Shown here piece by piece: positions 7,548 through 15,654 of a stretch of DNA of 64,000 bases. Source of the stretch: Ruegeria_C sp041537905 (lineage in GTDB: Bacteria > Pseudomonadota > Alphaproteobacteria > Rhodobacterales > Rhodobacteraceae); the NCBI RefSeq assembly GCF_041537905.1, contig NZ_JBGRUO010000004.1:62001-126000 (forward strand). Direction: 5' to 3'. Both the position numbers and the translations under genes were made by a program. How positions within the stretch are numbered: the stretch's first letter is position 1; each line of letters opens with the position of its first letter. The notes below the pieces were generated by a model. It saw only the letters and a list, made by a program, of their open reading frames with translations. It was not told the origin of the DNA and made no database searches.

Positions 7548-8696
7548 TCAGCCCTTCATGCCGTCCCAGAAGGATTTGACCGAAGAGAAAAAGCTGTGCG
7601 ATTCCGGGTTGTTGTCATCGCTGATCTCTTCGAACTCGCGCAGCAGTTCCTTCTGGCGTGAGGTCAGGTTGACCGGGGTTTCCACCGCCAGTTCGATGAA
7701 CATATCGCCGACGCCCGCACCGCGCAGCGCAGGCATGCCCTTGGCGCGCAGGCGCATCTGGCGACCTGACTGGCTGCCCGAGGGCACCTGAACCCGGCCT
7801 CGACCGCCGTCGATGGTCGGCACTTCGATAGAACCACCAAGTGCGGCCTTGGCCATCGAAACCGGCACGCGGCAATAAAGGTTCACGCCGTCGCGCTCGA
7901 ACAGATCATGCTGCGCGACCTCGACAAAGATATAAAGATCCCCCGGAGGACCGCCGCGCATCCCGGCCTCACCCTCGCCCGCCAGACGGATACGGGTGCC
8001 GGTTTCGACACCTGCGGGAATATTCACCGACAGCGCGCGGTCCTTTTCGACGCGGCCCGCGCCCTGGCAGGAGTTACAGGGGTTCTTGATGATCTGGCCC
8101 AGACCGGAACAGGTCGGGCAAGTGCGTTCGACGGTAAAGAAACCCTGCTGCGCGCGCACCTTGCCCATGCCGGAACAGGTTGGACAAGCGGTGGGTTCGA
8201 CGCCACCTTCGGCCCCTGTGCCCTCGCAAGCGGAACAGCCAACTGCCGTCGGGACGTTGATGGTCTTTTGCAGACCCGCATATGCGTCCTCAAGCGAGAC
8301 CCGAAGATTGTAGCGCAGGTCCGAGCCGCGCGCCGCGCGACGGCCACCGCCGCCACGCTGGCCACCCATGAAATCGCCGAACAGATCGTCGAACACGTCC
8401 GAAAACGCGCTGGAAAAATCGCCGTTCCCGAAACCACCGCCAGGGCGCGGGCCGCCGCCGCCCATGCCGTTTTCAAAGGCCGCATGGCCAAAGCGGTCAT
8501 AGGCTGCCTTTTTGTCGGCGTCCTTCAGAACCTCATAGGCTTCGTTGGCTTCCTTGAACTGCGATTCCGCATTGGGATTGTCTTTGTTGCGATCGGGATG
8601 AAGCTCTTTGGCTTTGCGGCGATAGCCCTTCTTGATCTCATCCGCCGAAGCGCCCTTGGACACGCCGAGCACATCGTAATAGTCGCGTTTTGACAT
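7548..8696 (-). CDS. dnaJ: Chaperone protein DnaJ
   Basis: Hsp40 co-chaperone that delivers unfolded clients to DnaK and stimulates its ATPase. The 382 residues show a J domain with KELHPDRNKDN (HPD near 32-34), a Gly/Phe-rich linker (about 75-120) and four zinc-finger repeats: CSACEGTG, CPTCSGMG, CPTCSGLG and CNSCQGAG (about 145-210). A C-terminal substrate domain follows. ATG 8696 gives the canonical MSKRDYYDVLGV start; an upstream in-frame extension of 19 codons runs through the hairpin and is not coding. Cotranscribed with dnaK. Confidence 0.97.
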   Translation of the reverse strand: MSKRDYYDVLGVSKGASADEIKKGYRRKAKELHPDRNKDNPNAESQFKEANEAYEVLKDADKKAAYDRFGHAAFENGMGGGGPRPGGGFGNGDFSSAFSDVFDDLFGDFMGGQRGGGGRRAARGSDLRYNLRVSLEDAYAGLQKTINVPTAVGCSACEGTGAEGGVEPTACPTCSGMGKVRAQQGFFTVERTCPTCSGLGQIIKNPCNSCQGAGRVEKDRALSVNIPAGVETGTRIRLAGEGEAGMRGGPPGDLYIFVEVAQHDLFERDGVNLYCRVPVSMAKAALGGSIEVPTIDGGRGRVQVPSGSQSGRQMRLRAKGMPALRGAGVGDMFIELAVETPVNLTSRQKELLREFEEISDDNNPESHSFFSSVKSFWDGMKG

Positions 8697-8724
8697 CCGA
8701 TTTTCCTTCTGCCTCAACGAGCAT

Positions 8725-8751
8725 GGGCCGGTCCGGATACCGGACCGGCCC
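8725..8751 (-). other. Intercistronic hairpin between dnaK and dnaJ
   Basis: A perfect 11-bp inverted repeat, gggccggtccg / cggaccggccc, with a 5-base loop sits in the 75-base gap between dnaK and dnaJ. No run of T follows on the minus strand, so it is unlikely to be a full terminator. It is better explained as a partial attenuator, or an mRNA-stabilising stem that keeps dnaK output higher than dnaJ. Confidence 0.7.
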
Positions 8752-8771
8752 AATCAGGCACGGTTTACCCG

Positions 8772-10682
8772 TTAGTTACGCTTGTCGTCGTCGAGATCTT
8801 CGAACTCGGCGTCCACGATGTCATCCTCGCCCGGTGCAGCGTCGGCTGCGGCGGGTTCGTCATCGCCTTCTTCCTGGCTTGCCTTGTAGATCGCCTCGCC
8901 CAGCTTCATGGCCGCTTCGGTCACGTTCTGGATGCCCGATTTGATCTTGTCGGCATTCTCGGTCTCAAGCTCGTCCTTGAGCGCCGCAATCGCCAGCTCG
9001 ATGGCCTCGACCGTGGTCGGGTCCACCTTGTCGGAATGCTCTTCCACCGACTTTTCGGTCGAGTGGATCAGGCTTTCCGCCTGGTTCTTGGCTTCGACCA
9101 GTTCCTTGCGGGCCTTGTCGGCTTCGGCGTTCTCTTCGGCGTCCTTGACCATCTGATCGATGTCCTCGTCGGACAGACCACCCGAGGCCTGGATCGTGAT
9201 CTTGTGTTCCTTGCCGGTGCCTTTGTCCTTGGCCGACACGGACACGATGCCGTTGGCGTCGATGTCGAACGTCACCTCGATCTGCGGCATGCCGCGCGGT
9301 GCGGGCGGGATATCTTCGAGGTTGAACTGACCGAGGATCTTGTTGTCCGAGGCCATTTCGCGCTCGCCCTGAAACACGCGGATGGTCACGGCGTTCTGGT
9401 TGTCCTCGGCAGTCGAGAAGACCTGCGACTTCTTGGTCGGAATGGTCGTGTTGCGGTCGATCAGACGGGTGAACACGCCACCCAGCGTCTCGATGCCCAG
9501 CGACAACGGGGTCACGTCCAGCAGCACAACATCCTTGACGTCGCCCTGCAGAACACCGGCCTGAATGGCGGCACCCATGGCGACGACCTCGTCAGGGTTC
9601 ACACCCTTATGCGGCTCTTTACCGAAGAACTTGGTCACTTCTTCGACCACTTTCGGCATCCGGGTCATACCACCGACCAGAACCACCTCATCCACGTCGC
9701 CTGCCGACAGGCCAGCGTCCTTGAGAGCCGCCTTGCACGGATCCATCGAGCGTTTGATCAGGTCGCCGACCAGTTGCTCCAGCTTGGCGCGGGTCAGTTT
9801 CATGACCATGTGCAGCGGTTGGCCCGAGGACGGGTCCATCGAGATGAACGGCTGGTTGATCTCGGTCTGCGAGGTCGAGGACAGTTCGATCTTGGCCTTT
9901 TCCGCAGCTTCCTTCAGACGCTGCAGGGCCATCTTGTCTTTCGACAGATCGACACCGTTTTCCTTTTTGAACTGGTCCGCCAGGTAGTTGACGATCCGCA
10001 TGTCAAAGTCTTCACCACCCAGGAAAGTGTCGCCGTTGGTGGATTTCACCTCGAACAGGCCATCGTCGATTTCCAGGATGGTCACGTCGAAGGTGCCGCC
10101 GCCAAGGTCATAGACCGCGATGGTTTGGGTCTCTTCCTTGTCCAGACCATAGGCCAGCGCGGCAGCTGTCGGCTCGTTGATGATCCGCAGCACTTCCAGA
10201 CCGGCGATCTTGCCCGCGTCCTTGGTGGCCTGACGCTGGGCGTCGTTGAAATAGGCCGGAACGGTGATGACGGCCTGCGTGACTTCCTCGCCCAGATAGC
10301 TCTCGGCGGTTTCTTTCATCTTGCCCAGCGTGAAAGCCGAAATCTGGCTGGGCGAGTATTTCTCACCCTTGGCCTCGACCCAGGCATCGCCATTGCCGCC
10401 ATCGACGATGGCGTAGGGCACCATTTTCTTGTCTTTCGCAACCGCCGCGTCGTCGTAACGACGACCGATCAGGCGCTTGACGCCAAACACGGTGTTGTCG
10501 GGGTTGGTGACCGCCTGGCGTTTCGCCGGCTGACCGACCAGACGCTCTTCATCGGTGAAGGCGACGATCGAGGGCGTGGTCCGCGCCCCTTCTGCGTTTT
10601 CGATAACCTTGGGCTGCGAGCCGTCCATGATGGCGACACAGCTGTTTGTGGTCCCAAGGTCGATCCCAATAACTTTGCTCAT
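8772..10682 (-). CDS. dnaK: Chaperone protein DnaK (Hsp70)
   Basis: ATP-driven Hsp70 chaperone, 636 residues. The N-terminus MSKVIGIDLGTTNSCVAIM is the phosphate-1 loop. VPAYFNDAQRQATKDAG (about 140-157) and IAVYDLGGGTFDVTILEI (about 190) complete the ATPase domain; the linker VVLLDVTPLSLGIET (about 385) leads to the substrate-binding domain, and the tail is acidic (EDDIVDAEFEDLDDDKRN). Preceded by a GGGA ribosome site and an RpoH-type promoter; dnaJ follows. GrpE and HrcA are encoded elsewhere in this window. Confidence 0.98.
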   Translation of the reverse strand: MSKVIGIDLGTTNSCVAIMDGSQPKVIENAEGARTTPSIVAFTDEERLVGQPAKRQAVTNPDNTVFGVKRLIGRRYDDAAVAKDKKMVPYAIVDGGNGDAWVEAKGEKYSPSQISAFTLGKMKETAESYLGEEVTQAVITVPAYFNDAQRQATKDAGKIAGLEVLRIINEPTAAALAYGLDKEETQTIAVYDLGGGTFDVTILEIDDGLFEVKSTNGDTFLGGEDFDMRIVNYLADQFKKENGVDLSKDKMALQRLKEAAEKAKIELSSTSQTEINQPFISMDPSSGQPLHMVMKLTRAKLEQLVGDLIKRSMDPCKAALKDAGLSAGDVDEVVLVGGMTRMPKVVEEVTKFFGKEPHKGVNPDEVVAMGAAIQAGVLQGDVKDVVLLDVTPLSLGIETLGGVFTRLIDRNTTIPTKKSQVFSTAEDNQNAVTIRVFQGEREMASDNKILGQFNLEDIPPAPRGMPQIEVTFDIDANGIVSVSAKDKGTGKEHKITIQASGGLSDEDIDQMVKDAEENAEADKARKELVEAKNQAESLIHSTEKSVEEHSDKVDPTTVEAIELAIAALKDELETENADKIKSGIQNVTEAAMKLGEAIYKASQEEGDDEPAAADAAPGEDDIVDAEFEDLDDDKRN

Positions 10683-10796
10683 GCGTTTCGATCCCTTTCT
10701 ATCTCAAGGCGATGTCCCGGCACTTGAACCCGTTCTGGCATTCAAATCCCGATTCAGTGTTGCGCGACAGCACTACACCATCGCGCGTCCCGGCGT

Positions 10797-10825
10797 ATAT
10801 AGGGGTCGGGCACAGGCGCTGCAAG
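10797..10825 (-). promoter_or_regulatory. Heat-shock (RpoH) promoter for dnaK
   Basis: On the minus strand CTTG (10825-10822) and CCTATAT (10803-10797) are separated by 18 bases, a close match to the alphaproteobacterial sigma-32 pattern CTTG-N17/18-CYTATNT. The same stretch also reads TTGCAG-N17-TATATA, which would serve the housekeeping sigma factor. It lies about 115 bases before the dnaK start. Confidence 0.7.
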
Positions 10826-10898
10826 CACTCTGAAACGAGGGTTTTCGTGAATCTGCGACCTTTTTGGCAAGGCTTTGGCAAGGAATGGGAAGTCCGGG

Positions 10899-11501
10899 AT
10901 GAACAGGCTGCTTTTGCGCGGGTTCGACATCAGGAAATCGTATCTGGATGGGACCGCGCAGGCGGGCCTGATCGAAGCGCTGCGACCGATTCTGAAAGCG
11001 GCGCCACTCATCTCTCCGGTGACGTCGCGGGGGCAGAAAATGTCGGTGCGCATGACCTCGGCCGGAGAGTTTGGCTGGATCACTGACAGGGCCGGGTATC
11101 GCTATGAGGCGCAGCATCCCAAGGGGCTGCCCTGGCCCGCGATCCCCGAGGACGTGCTGCGGATCTGGCAGGAGCTGACCGGGCTTGACCGGCGGCCCGA
11201 CAGTTGCCTGATCAACTACTACGGCGAAGGCGCGCGCATGGGGCTGCATCAGGACAAAGATGAGGCGGATTTTTCCTGGCCCGTGGTGTCCGTTTCGCTG
11301 GGCGATGACGCGTTGTTCCGCATCGGCAACACTACGCGCGGCGGCAAGACGGAATCGATCTGGCTAAACTCGGGCGATGTGGTCGTGATGGGCGGACCTG
11401 CGCGGCTGACCTATCACGGGATCGATCGCATCCGCTTCAGCTCTTCGCGGTTGCTGCCCAAGGGCGGCCGGATCAACTTGACCCTGCGGATTGTGACCTA
11501 G
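10899..11501 (+). CDS. alkB: Alkylated DNA repair dioxygenase AlkB
   Basis: Fe(II)/2-oxoglutarate dioxygenase that oxidatively removes 1-methyladenine and 3-methylcytosine from DNA. In 200 residues the iron ligands His117, Asp119 (GLHQDKDE) and His173 (LTYHGID) are present, as are the 2-oxoglutarate/substrate arginines Arg191 and Arg197 (RINLTLR). The spacing matches E. coli AlkB. I start at ATG 10899; a TTG eight codons upstream is possible but less supported. Divergent from dnaK, with 216 bases between. Its TAG stop shares the palindrome CTAG with the stop of the convergent gene. Confidence 0.93.
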   Translation: MNRLLLRGFDIRKSYLDGTAQAGLIEALRPILKAAPLISPVTSRGQKMSVRMTSAGEFGWITDRAGYRYEAQHPKGLPWPAIPEDVLRIWQELTGLDRRPDSCLINYYGEGARMGLHQDKDEADFSWPVVSVSLGDDALFRIGNTTRGGKTESIWLNSGDVVVMGGPARLTYHGIDRIRFSSSRLLPKGGRINLTLRIVT

Positions 11502-12094
11502 CGCGCGGCGATCGAGCAGCACCCGGTCAGGAAGCGGTCGTCATCCAGGACCAGATCGATCTCAAGCGCGAAATCGTTGTTGGACATGCCGTCGGAACAC
11601 TCCGCCCGTCGGATGATCGCCTGTCCGCCGTCGCCCAGCGCAAACCGCAATCGGTCGGAATAGCCCATGGCCGGTTGGCGGGCACCTGCACTCAACGCTG
11701 CGGGTTCGGCGTCAAAGAACCGAAACTCTGCTGTATCGCCCGGATCGGCGCTCAGCGACCAGAACGGTTCGGTCCCATAACAATGTAACGGTCCGGAATA
11801 ACCTGCGTCAAAACCGGGGGACTGCGCGGCAAGGTACCGCATCGAGACCCAGCCGCCATGTTCCATGACATTGATCCGACCCCAACTACCGCTTTCATCG
11901 CGCCGCACGATTTCGACATCGCGCGCATCTGGGGCCAGTGCGCCAATCTCGTCAGCACTGGCGCGCGGTTCGCTGCGGATATTGAGGACATCGTCTGCGG
12001 CAACGCCCGTCACCTCGTAAAGCCGCGGCCATGGATCTGCCGCAACACCCTGACCGGTTATCAGCAGGATCATCAGCGCGCCAACCATCCTCAT
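11498..12094 (-). CDS. Exported SH3-domain protein with COG3650-like C-terminal domain
   Basis: Function unknown. The 198-residue protein starts with a signal peptide (MRMVGALMILLITGQGVAA). A bacterial SH3-like segment follows at about 25-90 (VLNIRSEPRASADEIG, WGRINVMEHGGWVSMRYL), as in peptidoglycan- or wall-binding proteins. The C-terminal half holds CYGTEPFWSLS and AECSDGMSNNDF, resembling the COG3650 envelope protein family. Probably a periplasmic protein with disulfides. Its start overlaps the stop of the upstream ABC-2 permease gene (ATGA), so the two are cotranscribed. Confidence 0.75.
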   Translation of the reverse strand: MRMVGALMILLITGQGVAADPWPRLYEVTGVAADDVLNIRSEPRASADEIGALAPDARDVEIVRRDESGSWGRINVMEHGGWVSMRYLAAQSPGFDAGYSGPLHCYGTEPFWSLSADPGDTAEFRFFDAEPAALSAGARQPAMGYSDRLRFALGDGGQAIIRRAECSDGMSNNDFALEIDLVLDDDRFLTGCCSIAAR

Positions 12095-12912
12095 CGTTTG
12101 GCGTACCAGCTGGCCGATACATGGCGGCGGGTATAGAACTCGCCCATCAGTCCCAGCATGATCAGCACCACACCAACGCCAAGCGCATAGTGCCAGCTGG
12201 TGACATGCGGGAAGTAGTTACGGAAGGCAAAACCACGGCTCTGGTCAATGATATGAAAAAGTGGGTTCCAGTCAAACACAGCCAGCATTGATGCCGGAAT
12301 AGCGTTTGCAACGAACATCTTGCCCGATGCGATCATCTGTGCACGACGATACACCGTCGACATGATTCCCACCGTTGTCGGAAACCAAGGCTTTATCGAT
12401 AGAAACATCAACCCCACTGCGCAACCTGTGAACCAAGCCAATAGCAGCATCCCAAAGGCGCCAGCGGGGTGCTGAATCTCGACCGCACCGAATATCGCAT
12501 GGTATCCGAACAAGATCAGAAGCACCGTCAATATATTGATATATAGAATACCCAGCGCCGAGGCGCTGATCGAGATGATGGTGTTCATCGGTGCATGTAA
12601 CATCATCGCACTTGTCGGCCCTTCGGCCCCCATCACCGCACCGACCGCCTTAACGTGTGTCATGAACAGGAAAACACCGGTCAGCAGAAACAAAACGAAG
12701 TCCCCGCGCAGCGGCGCGGTTCTTATCCCGAAGAGCTGGAACATGAAGTAAAACGCCGCCACCATGACGACCACCTGCAACATGTTCTGCCCGAGCGCGA
12801 GGAACGCATTGTTGTGTTTGGACCGCACGCTACGCGCCACCGAATGAAAGACCAATTCGGCCATCGTGAGCGCGCCGCTCAGCAGAGATGTATTCCGGCG
12901 GTATCGAAACAC
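12091..12912 (-). CDS. ABC-2 type permease, capsule/polysaccharide-export-like
   Basis: Predicted six-helix inner-membrane permease of the ABC-2 group (KpsM/RfbA-like), which exports polysaccharide with a separate ATPase. The 273 residues contain hydrophobic stretches at about 50-70, 75-95, 115-140, 155-175, 185-205 and 245-265. No ATPase gene is adjacent, so the partner must be elsewhere. GTG 12912 has GGGA upstream; an internal ATG at 12864 (MAELVFHSV) is an alternative. The codons are visibly richer in A/T (for example around 12530-12550) than in neighbouring genes, which may mark transfer. Neighbouring cysQ and kdsB fit a capsule role. Confidence 0.75.
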   Translation of the reverse strand: MFRYRRNTSLLSGALTMAELVFHSVARSVRSKHNNAFLALGQNMLQVVVMVAAFYFMFQLFGIRTAPLRGDFVLFLLTGVFLFMTHVKAVGAVMGAEGPTSAMMLHAPMNTIISISASALGILYINILTVLLILFGYHAIFGAVEIQHPAGAFGMLLLAWFTGCAVGLMFLSIKPWFPTTVGIMSTVYRRAQMIASGKMFVANAIPASMLAVFDWNPLFHIIDQSRGFAFRNYFPHVTSWHYALGVGVVLIMLGLMGEFYTRRHVSASWYAKR

Positions 12913-13032
12913 GTCTGGCTCGTCCCGTAATGCTGCCCAAAATCTCGCACGGAAATCTTGCCGTTCCGTTACAGGAACAGCATAAGAGCACCAATGCCTC
13001 AGAGCAACAAATCACAAGATCGGAGCTTTTTT

Positions 13033-13830
13033 GTGACCTACGAAGACCTAATTCCTGTCATTCGGCGGCTGGCCCTGGAAGCCGGGGACAAGATCATGGA
13101 GATTTACACCTCCGACGATTTCGACGTGAAGGTCAAATCCGATGACAGCCCGGTCACCGAAGCGGACGAGGCGGCGGATGCGCTTATCTCGGCAGGATTG
13201 CGCGCCGCCTTTCCCGATATCCTGCTGGTCACCGAGGAACAGGCGGCCTCGCATTCTGCCAAGGGCGACACCTTTCTGATCGTCGACCCGCTGGACGGCA
13301 CCAAGGAGTTCATCCACCGGCGCGGTGACTTTACCGTCAACATTGCCCTGGTCGAAAACGGCACGCCCACGCGGGGTGTGGTCTACGCCCCCGCCAAGGG
13401 GCGCATATTCTATACGCAGGCCGATGGCCAATCGGTCGAAGAAAGCGGCGCTCTGGACAAGGATCAGGCCGGGACAACCACGCCGATAACAGTCTCTAAC
13501 GCGAACAATTCGGCGCTGATGGTCGTCGCCTCGAAATCGCATCGCGATCAGGCCACCGACGACTACATCAACAAGTACAGCGTCAAGGACAGCAAGAGCG
13601 CGGGATCGTCGCTCAAGTTCTGTCTGGTCGCCACTGGCGAGGCTGATATTTATCCCCGCGTGGGCCGCACCATGGAATGGGACACTGCCGCCGGGCACGC
13701 AGTGCTGGCAGGCGCGGGCGGCAAGGTGGTGCGCTTCGACACGCATGAACCGCTGGTCTATGGCAAGGACGGCTATGCCAACCCGTTCTTTATCGCCTAC
13801 GCCCCCGGTGTGGAGTTGAAAGAGGCCTGA
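13033..13830 (+). CDS. cysQ: 3'(2'),5'-bisphosphate nucleotidase CysQ
   Basis: Mg-dependent phosphatase that converts 3'-phosphoadenosine 5'-phosphate (PAP) to AMP, clearing the inhibitory product of PAPS-using enzymes. The inositol-monophosphatase fold shows TEEQ (67-70) and DPLDGTKEF (85-93), and a C-terminal metal site EWDTAAGHAVLAGAGG. I chose GTG 13033, which has GGAG seven bases upstream and gives the family start VTYEDLIPVIRRLALEAGDK; ATG 12994 would add 13 residues. The gene overlaps kdsB (TGATG). Its place beside sulfotransferase and glycan genes suggests it serves PAP recycling during sulfation. Confidence 0.92.
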   Translation: MTYEDLIPVIRRLALEAGDKIMEIYTSDDFDVKVKSDDSPVTEADEAADALISAGLRAAFPDILLVTEEQAASHSAKGDTFLIVDPLDGTKEFIHRRGDFTVNIALVENGTPTRGVVYAPAKGRIFYTQADGQSVEESGALDKDQAGTTTPITVSNANNSALMVVASKSHRDQATDDYINKYSVKDSKSAGSSLKFCLVATGEADIYPRVGRTMEWDTAAGHAVLAGAGGKVVRFDTHEPLVYGKDGYANPFFIAYAPGVELKEA

Positions 13831-14630
13831 TGTCTGTCCTGATCGTCATCCCCGCGCGCTATCCCTCGGCCCGCTACCCCGGCAAACCGCTAGTGCCGCT
13901 CAAGGGCGCGACCGGCAAGTCGCAAACCCTGATTGAACGGTCCTGGCGCGCTGCCTGTGCGGTCTCGGGCGTTGATCGTGTGGTGGTGGCAACAGATGAC
14001 AACCGGATTCGCGACGCGGCCGAGGGTTTCGGGGCCGAGGTTGTGATGACCTCGGACACCTGTCGCAACGGCACCGAGCGCTGCGCCGAGGCGCATGAGG
14101 CGCTGGGCGGTGGCTATGAGATCATCGTGAACCTGCAGGGCGACGCGCCGCTGACCCCGCACTGGTTTGTCGAGGATCTGGTGGCCGCCCTGCGTCAAAG
14201 CCCCGGTGCCGGTGTCGCAACCCCTGTGCTGCGCTGCGACGGTGCGGCGCTGAACAGCTTTCTACATGACCGCAAACACGGTCGGGTCGGCGGTACGACG
14301 GCAGTGTTCTCGGCCAATCACACAGCGATGTATTTCTCTAAGGAAGTGGTCCCCTTCACCAGCCAGACCTATGCCGATGATGCGCCCACCCCGGTCTTTC
14401 ACCATGTCGGCGTCTATGCCTACCGGCCCGAGGCGCTGTCCTCCTATCCGACCTGGCCCATCGGTCCGCTGGAAGAGTTGGAAGGTCTGGAACAGTTGCG
14501 CTTCATGGAACAGGGCCACCGGGTGCACTGTGTCGAGGTGGAAGCCAAAGGCCGCCAGTTCTGGGAGTTGAACAACCCCGAGGATGTACCCCGGCTGGAA
14601 GCGATGATGAAAGACATGGGCCTCGAATAA
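13830..14630 (+). CDS. kdsB: CMP-Kdo synthetase (3-deoxy-manno-octulosonate cytidylyltransferase)
   Basis: Activates Kdo with CTP to CMP-Kdo for lipopolysaccharide core or capsule linker synthesis. The 266-residue GT-A-like fold starts VIPARYPSARYPGKPL, the CTP-binding motif of KdsB. VVVATDDNRI, NGTERCAEA, NLQGDAP (the metal/CTP aspartate) and HHVGVYAYRPEAL are also present. Given the nearby ABC-2 permease, it could be the capsule-type paralogue KpsU rather than the housekeeping enzyme; the sequence alone does not separate them. It starts on the base where cysQ ends. Confidence 0.92.
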   Translation: MSVLIVIPARYPSARYPGKPLVPLKGATGKSQTLIERSWRAACAVSGVDRVVVATDDNRIRDAAEGFGAEVVMTSDTCRNGTERCAEAHEALGGGYEIIVNLQGDAPLTPHWFVEDLVAALRQSPGAGVATPVLRCDGAALNSFLHDRKHGRVGGTTAVFSANHTAMYFSKEVVPFTSQTYADDAPTPVFHHVGVYAYRPEALSSYPTWPIGPLEELEGLEQLRFMEQGHRVHCVEVEAKGRQFWELNNPEDVPRLEAMMKDMGLE

Positions 14631-14669
14631 ACGGGCCCGTAGCAGACACTGTATAAGGCAAATCGGCGC

Positions 14670-15653
14670 ATGACGAATATTCTGGTAACGGGTGGCGCGG
14701 GCTATATCGGCTCGCATGCCTGCAAGGCGCTGGCGGCAGAGGGATTCACCCCTGTCACCTTCGACAATCTGGTGACCGGCTGGCAGGACGCGGTAAAATT
14801 CGGCCCTTTCGAGCAGGGCGACCTGCTGGATCGCGCCCGGCTGGATGAGGTCTTTGCCACCTACCAGCCCGCTGCCGTGATGCATTTCGCGGCCCTCAGC
14901 CAGGTCGGCGAGGCGATGTCGCAGCCGGGTCGCTACTGGTCAAACAACGTGACCGGCTCGCTGAACCTGATCGAGGCGGCGGTGGCCGCAGGATGTCTGG
15001 ATTTCGTCTTCTCCTCGACCTGCGCCACCTATGGCGAGCATGACAATGTGGTGCTGGACGAAGACACACCGCAACTGCCGCTGAACGCCTATGGCGCCTC
15101 GAAACGCGCGATCGAGGATATTCTGGTCGATTTCGAGGCCGCGCATGGGCTGCGCCATGTGATCTTTCGCTATTTCAACGTGGCGGGCGCCGATCCCGAG
15201 GGTGAAGTGGGGGAATTCCACCGCCCCGAGACCCATCTGGTGCCGCTTATGCTGGACGCCATTGATGGCAAACGCGACGCGCTGACGGTGTTCGGCACCG
15301 ATTACGACACGCCCGATGGCACGTGCATCCGCGACTATGTACATGTCTGCGACCTGGTGGATGCGCATGTTTTGGGTCTGAACTGGCTGCGTGACGGCAA
15401 GGGCAGCAAGGTGTTCAACCTGGGCACCGGATCGGGGTTTTCGGTGCGCGAGGTGATCGATCATTCGAAGTCGGTCACCAATCGCGAGGTCCCTTATGAG
15501 GTCGGCCCGCGCCGCGCCGGGGATTGCACCAAGCTGGTCTCGGGCTCGGTTCGCGCCCTGCAGGAGTTGGGCTGGAAACCGGAACGCTCGAAACTGGACC
15601 AGATGATCGCCGATGCCTGGCGCTGGCACCAAAACGGGCACTACGAGAAGTAG
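14670..15653 (+). CDS. galE: UDP-glucose 4-epimerase GalE
   Basis: NAD-dependent interconversion of UDP-glucose and UDP-galactose (or the N-acetyl forms), supplying sugar donors. The short-chain dehydrogenase fold (327 residues) has GGAGYIG (8-14), the catalytic Ser/Thr in SSTCATYG (115-122) and Tyr141/Lys145 in YGASK. The substrate loop region RYFNVAGADPEGEVGE is that of GalE. The usual YGRTK or YGNSK is YGASK here. Downstream glycosyltransferase genes start directly after its stop, so it probably feeds the surface polysaccharide made by this cluster. Confidence 0.92.
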   Translation: MTNILVTGGAGYIGSHACKALAAEGFTPVTFDNLVTGWQDAVKFGPFEQGDLLDRARLDEVFATYQPAAVMHFAALSQVGEAMSQPGRYWSNNVTGSLNLIEAAVAAGCLDFVFSSTCATYGEHDNVVLDEDTPQLPLNAYGASKRAIEDILVDFEAAHGLRHVIFRYFNVAGADPEGEVGEFHRPETHLVPLMLDAIDGKRDALTVFGTDYDTPDGTCIRDYVHVCDLVDAHVLGLNWLRDGKGSKVFNLGTGSGFSVREVIDHSKSVTNREVPYEVGPRRAGDCTKLVSGSVRALQELGWKPERSKLDQMIADAWRWHQNGHYEK

Positions 15654-15654
15654 G

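Noticed and set aside
9036..10727. A long open frame (563 codons) antisense to dnaK on the plus strand
   Set aside because: It is the usual mirror of a highly biased, high-GC gene. Its translation is low-complexity Leu/Gly/His/Arg-rich sequence with no family resemblance or promoter.
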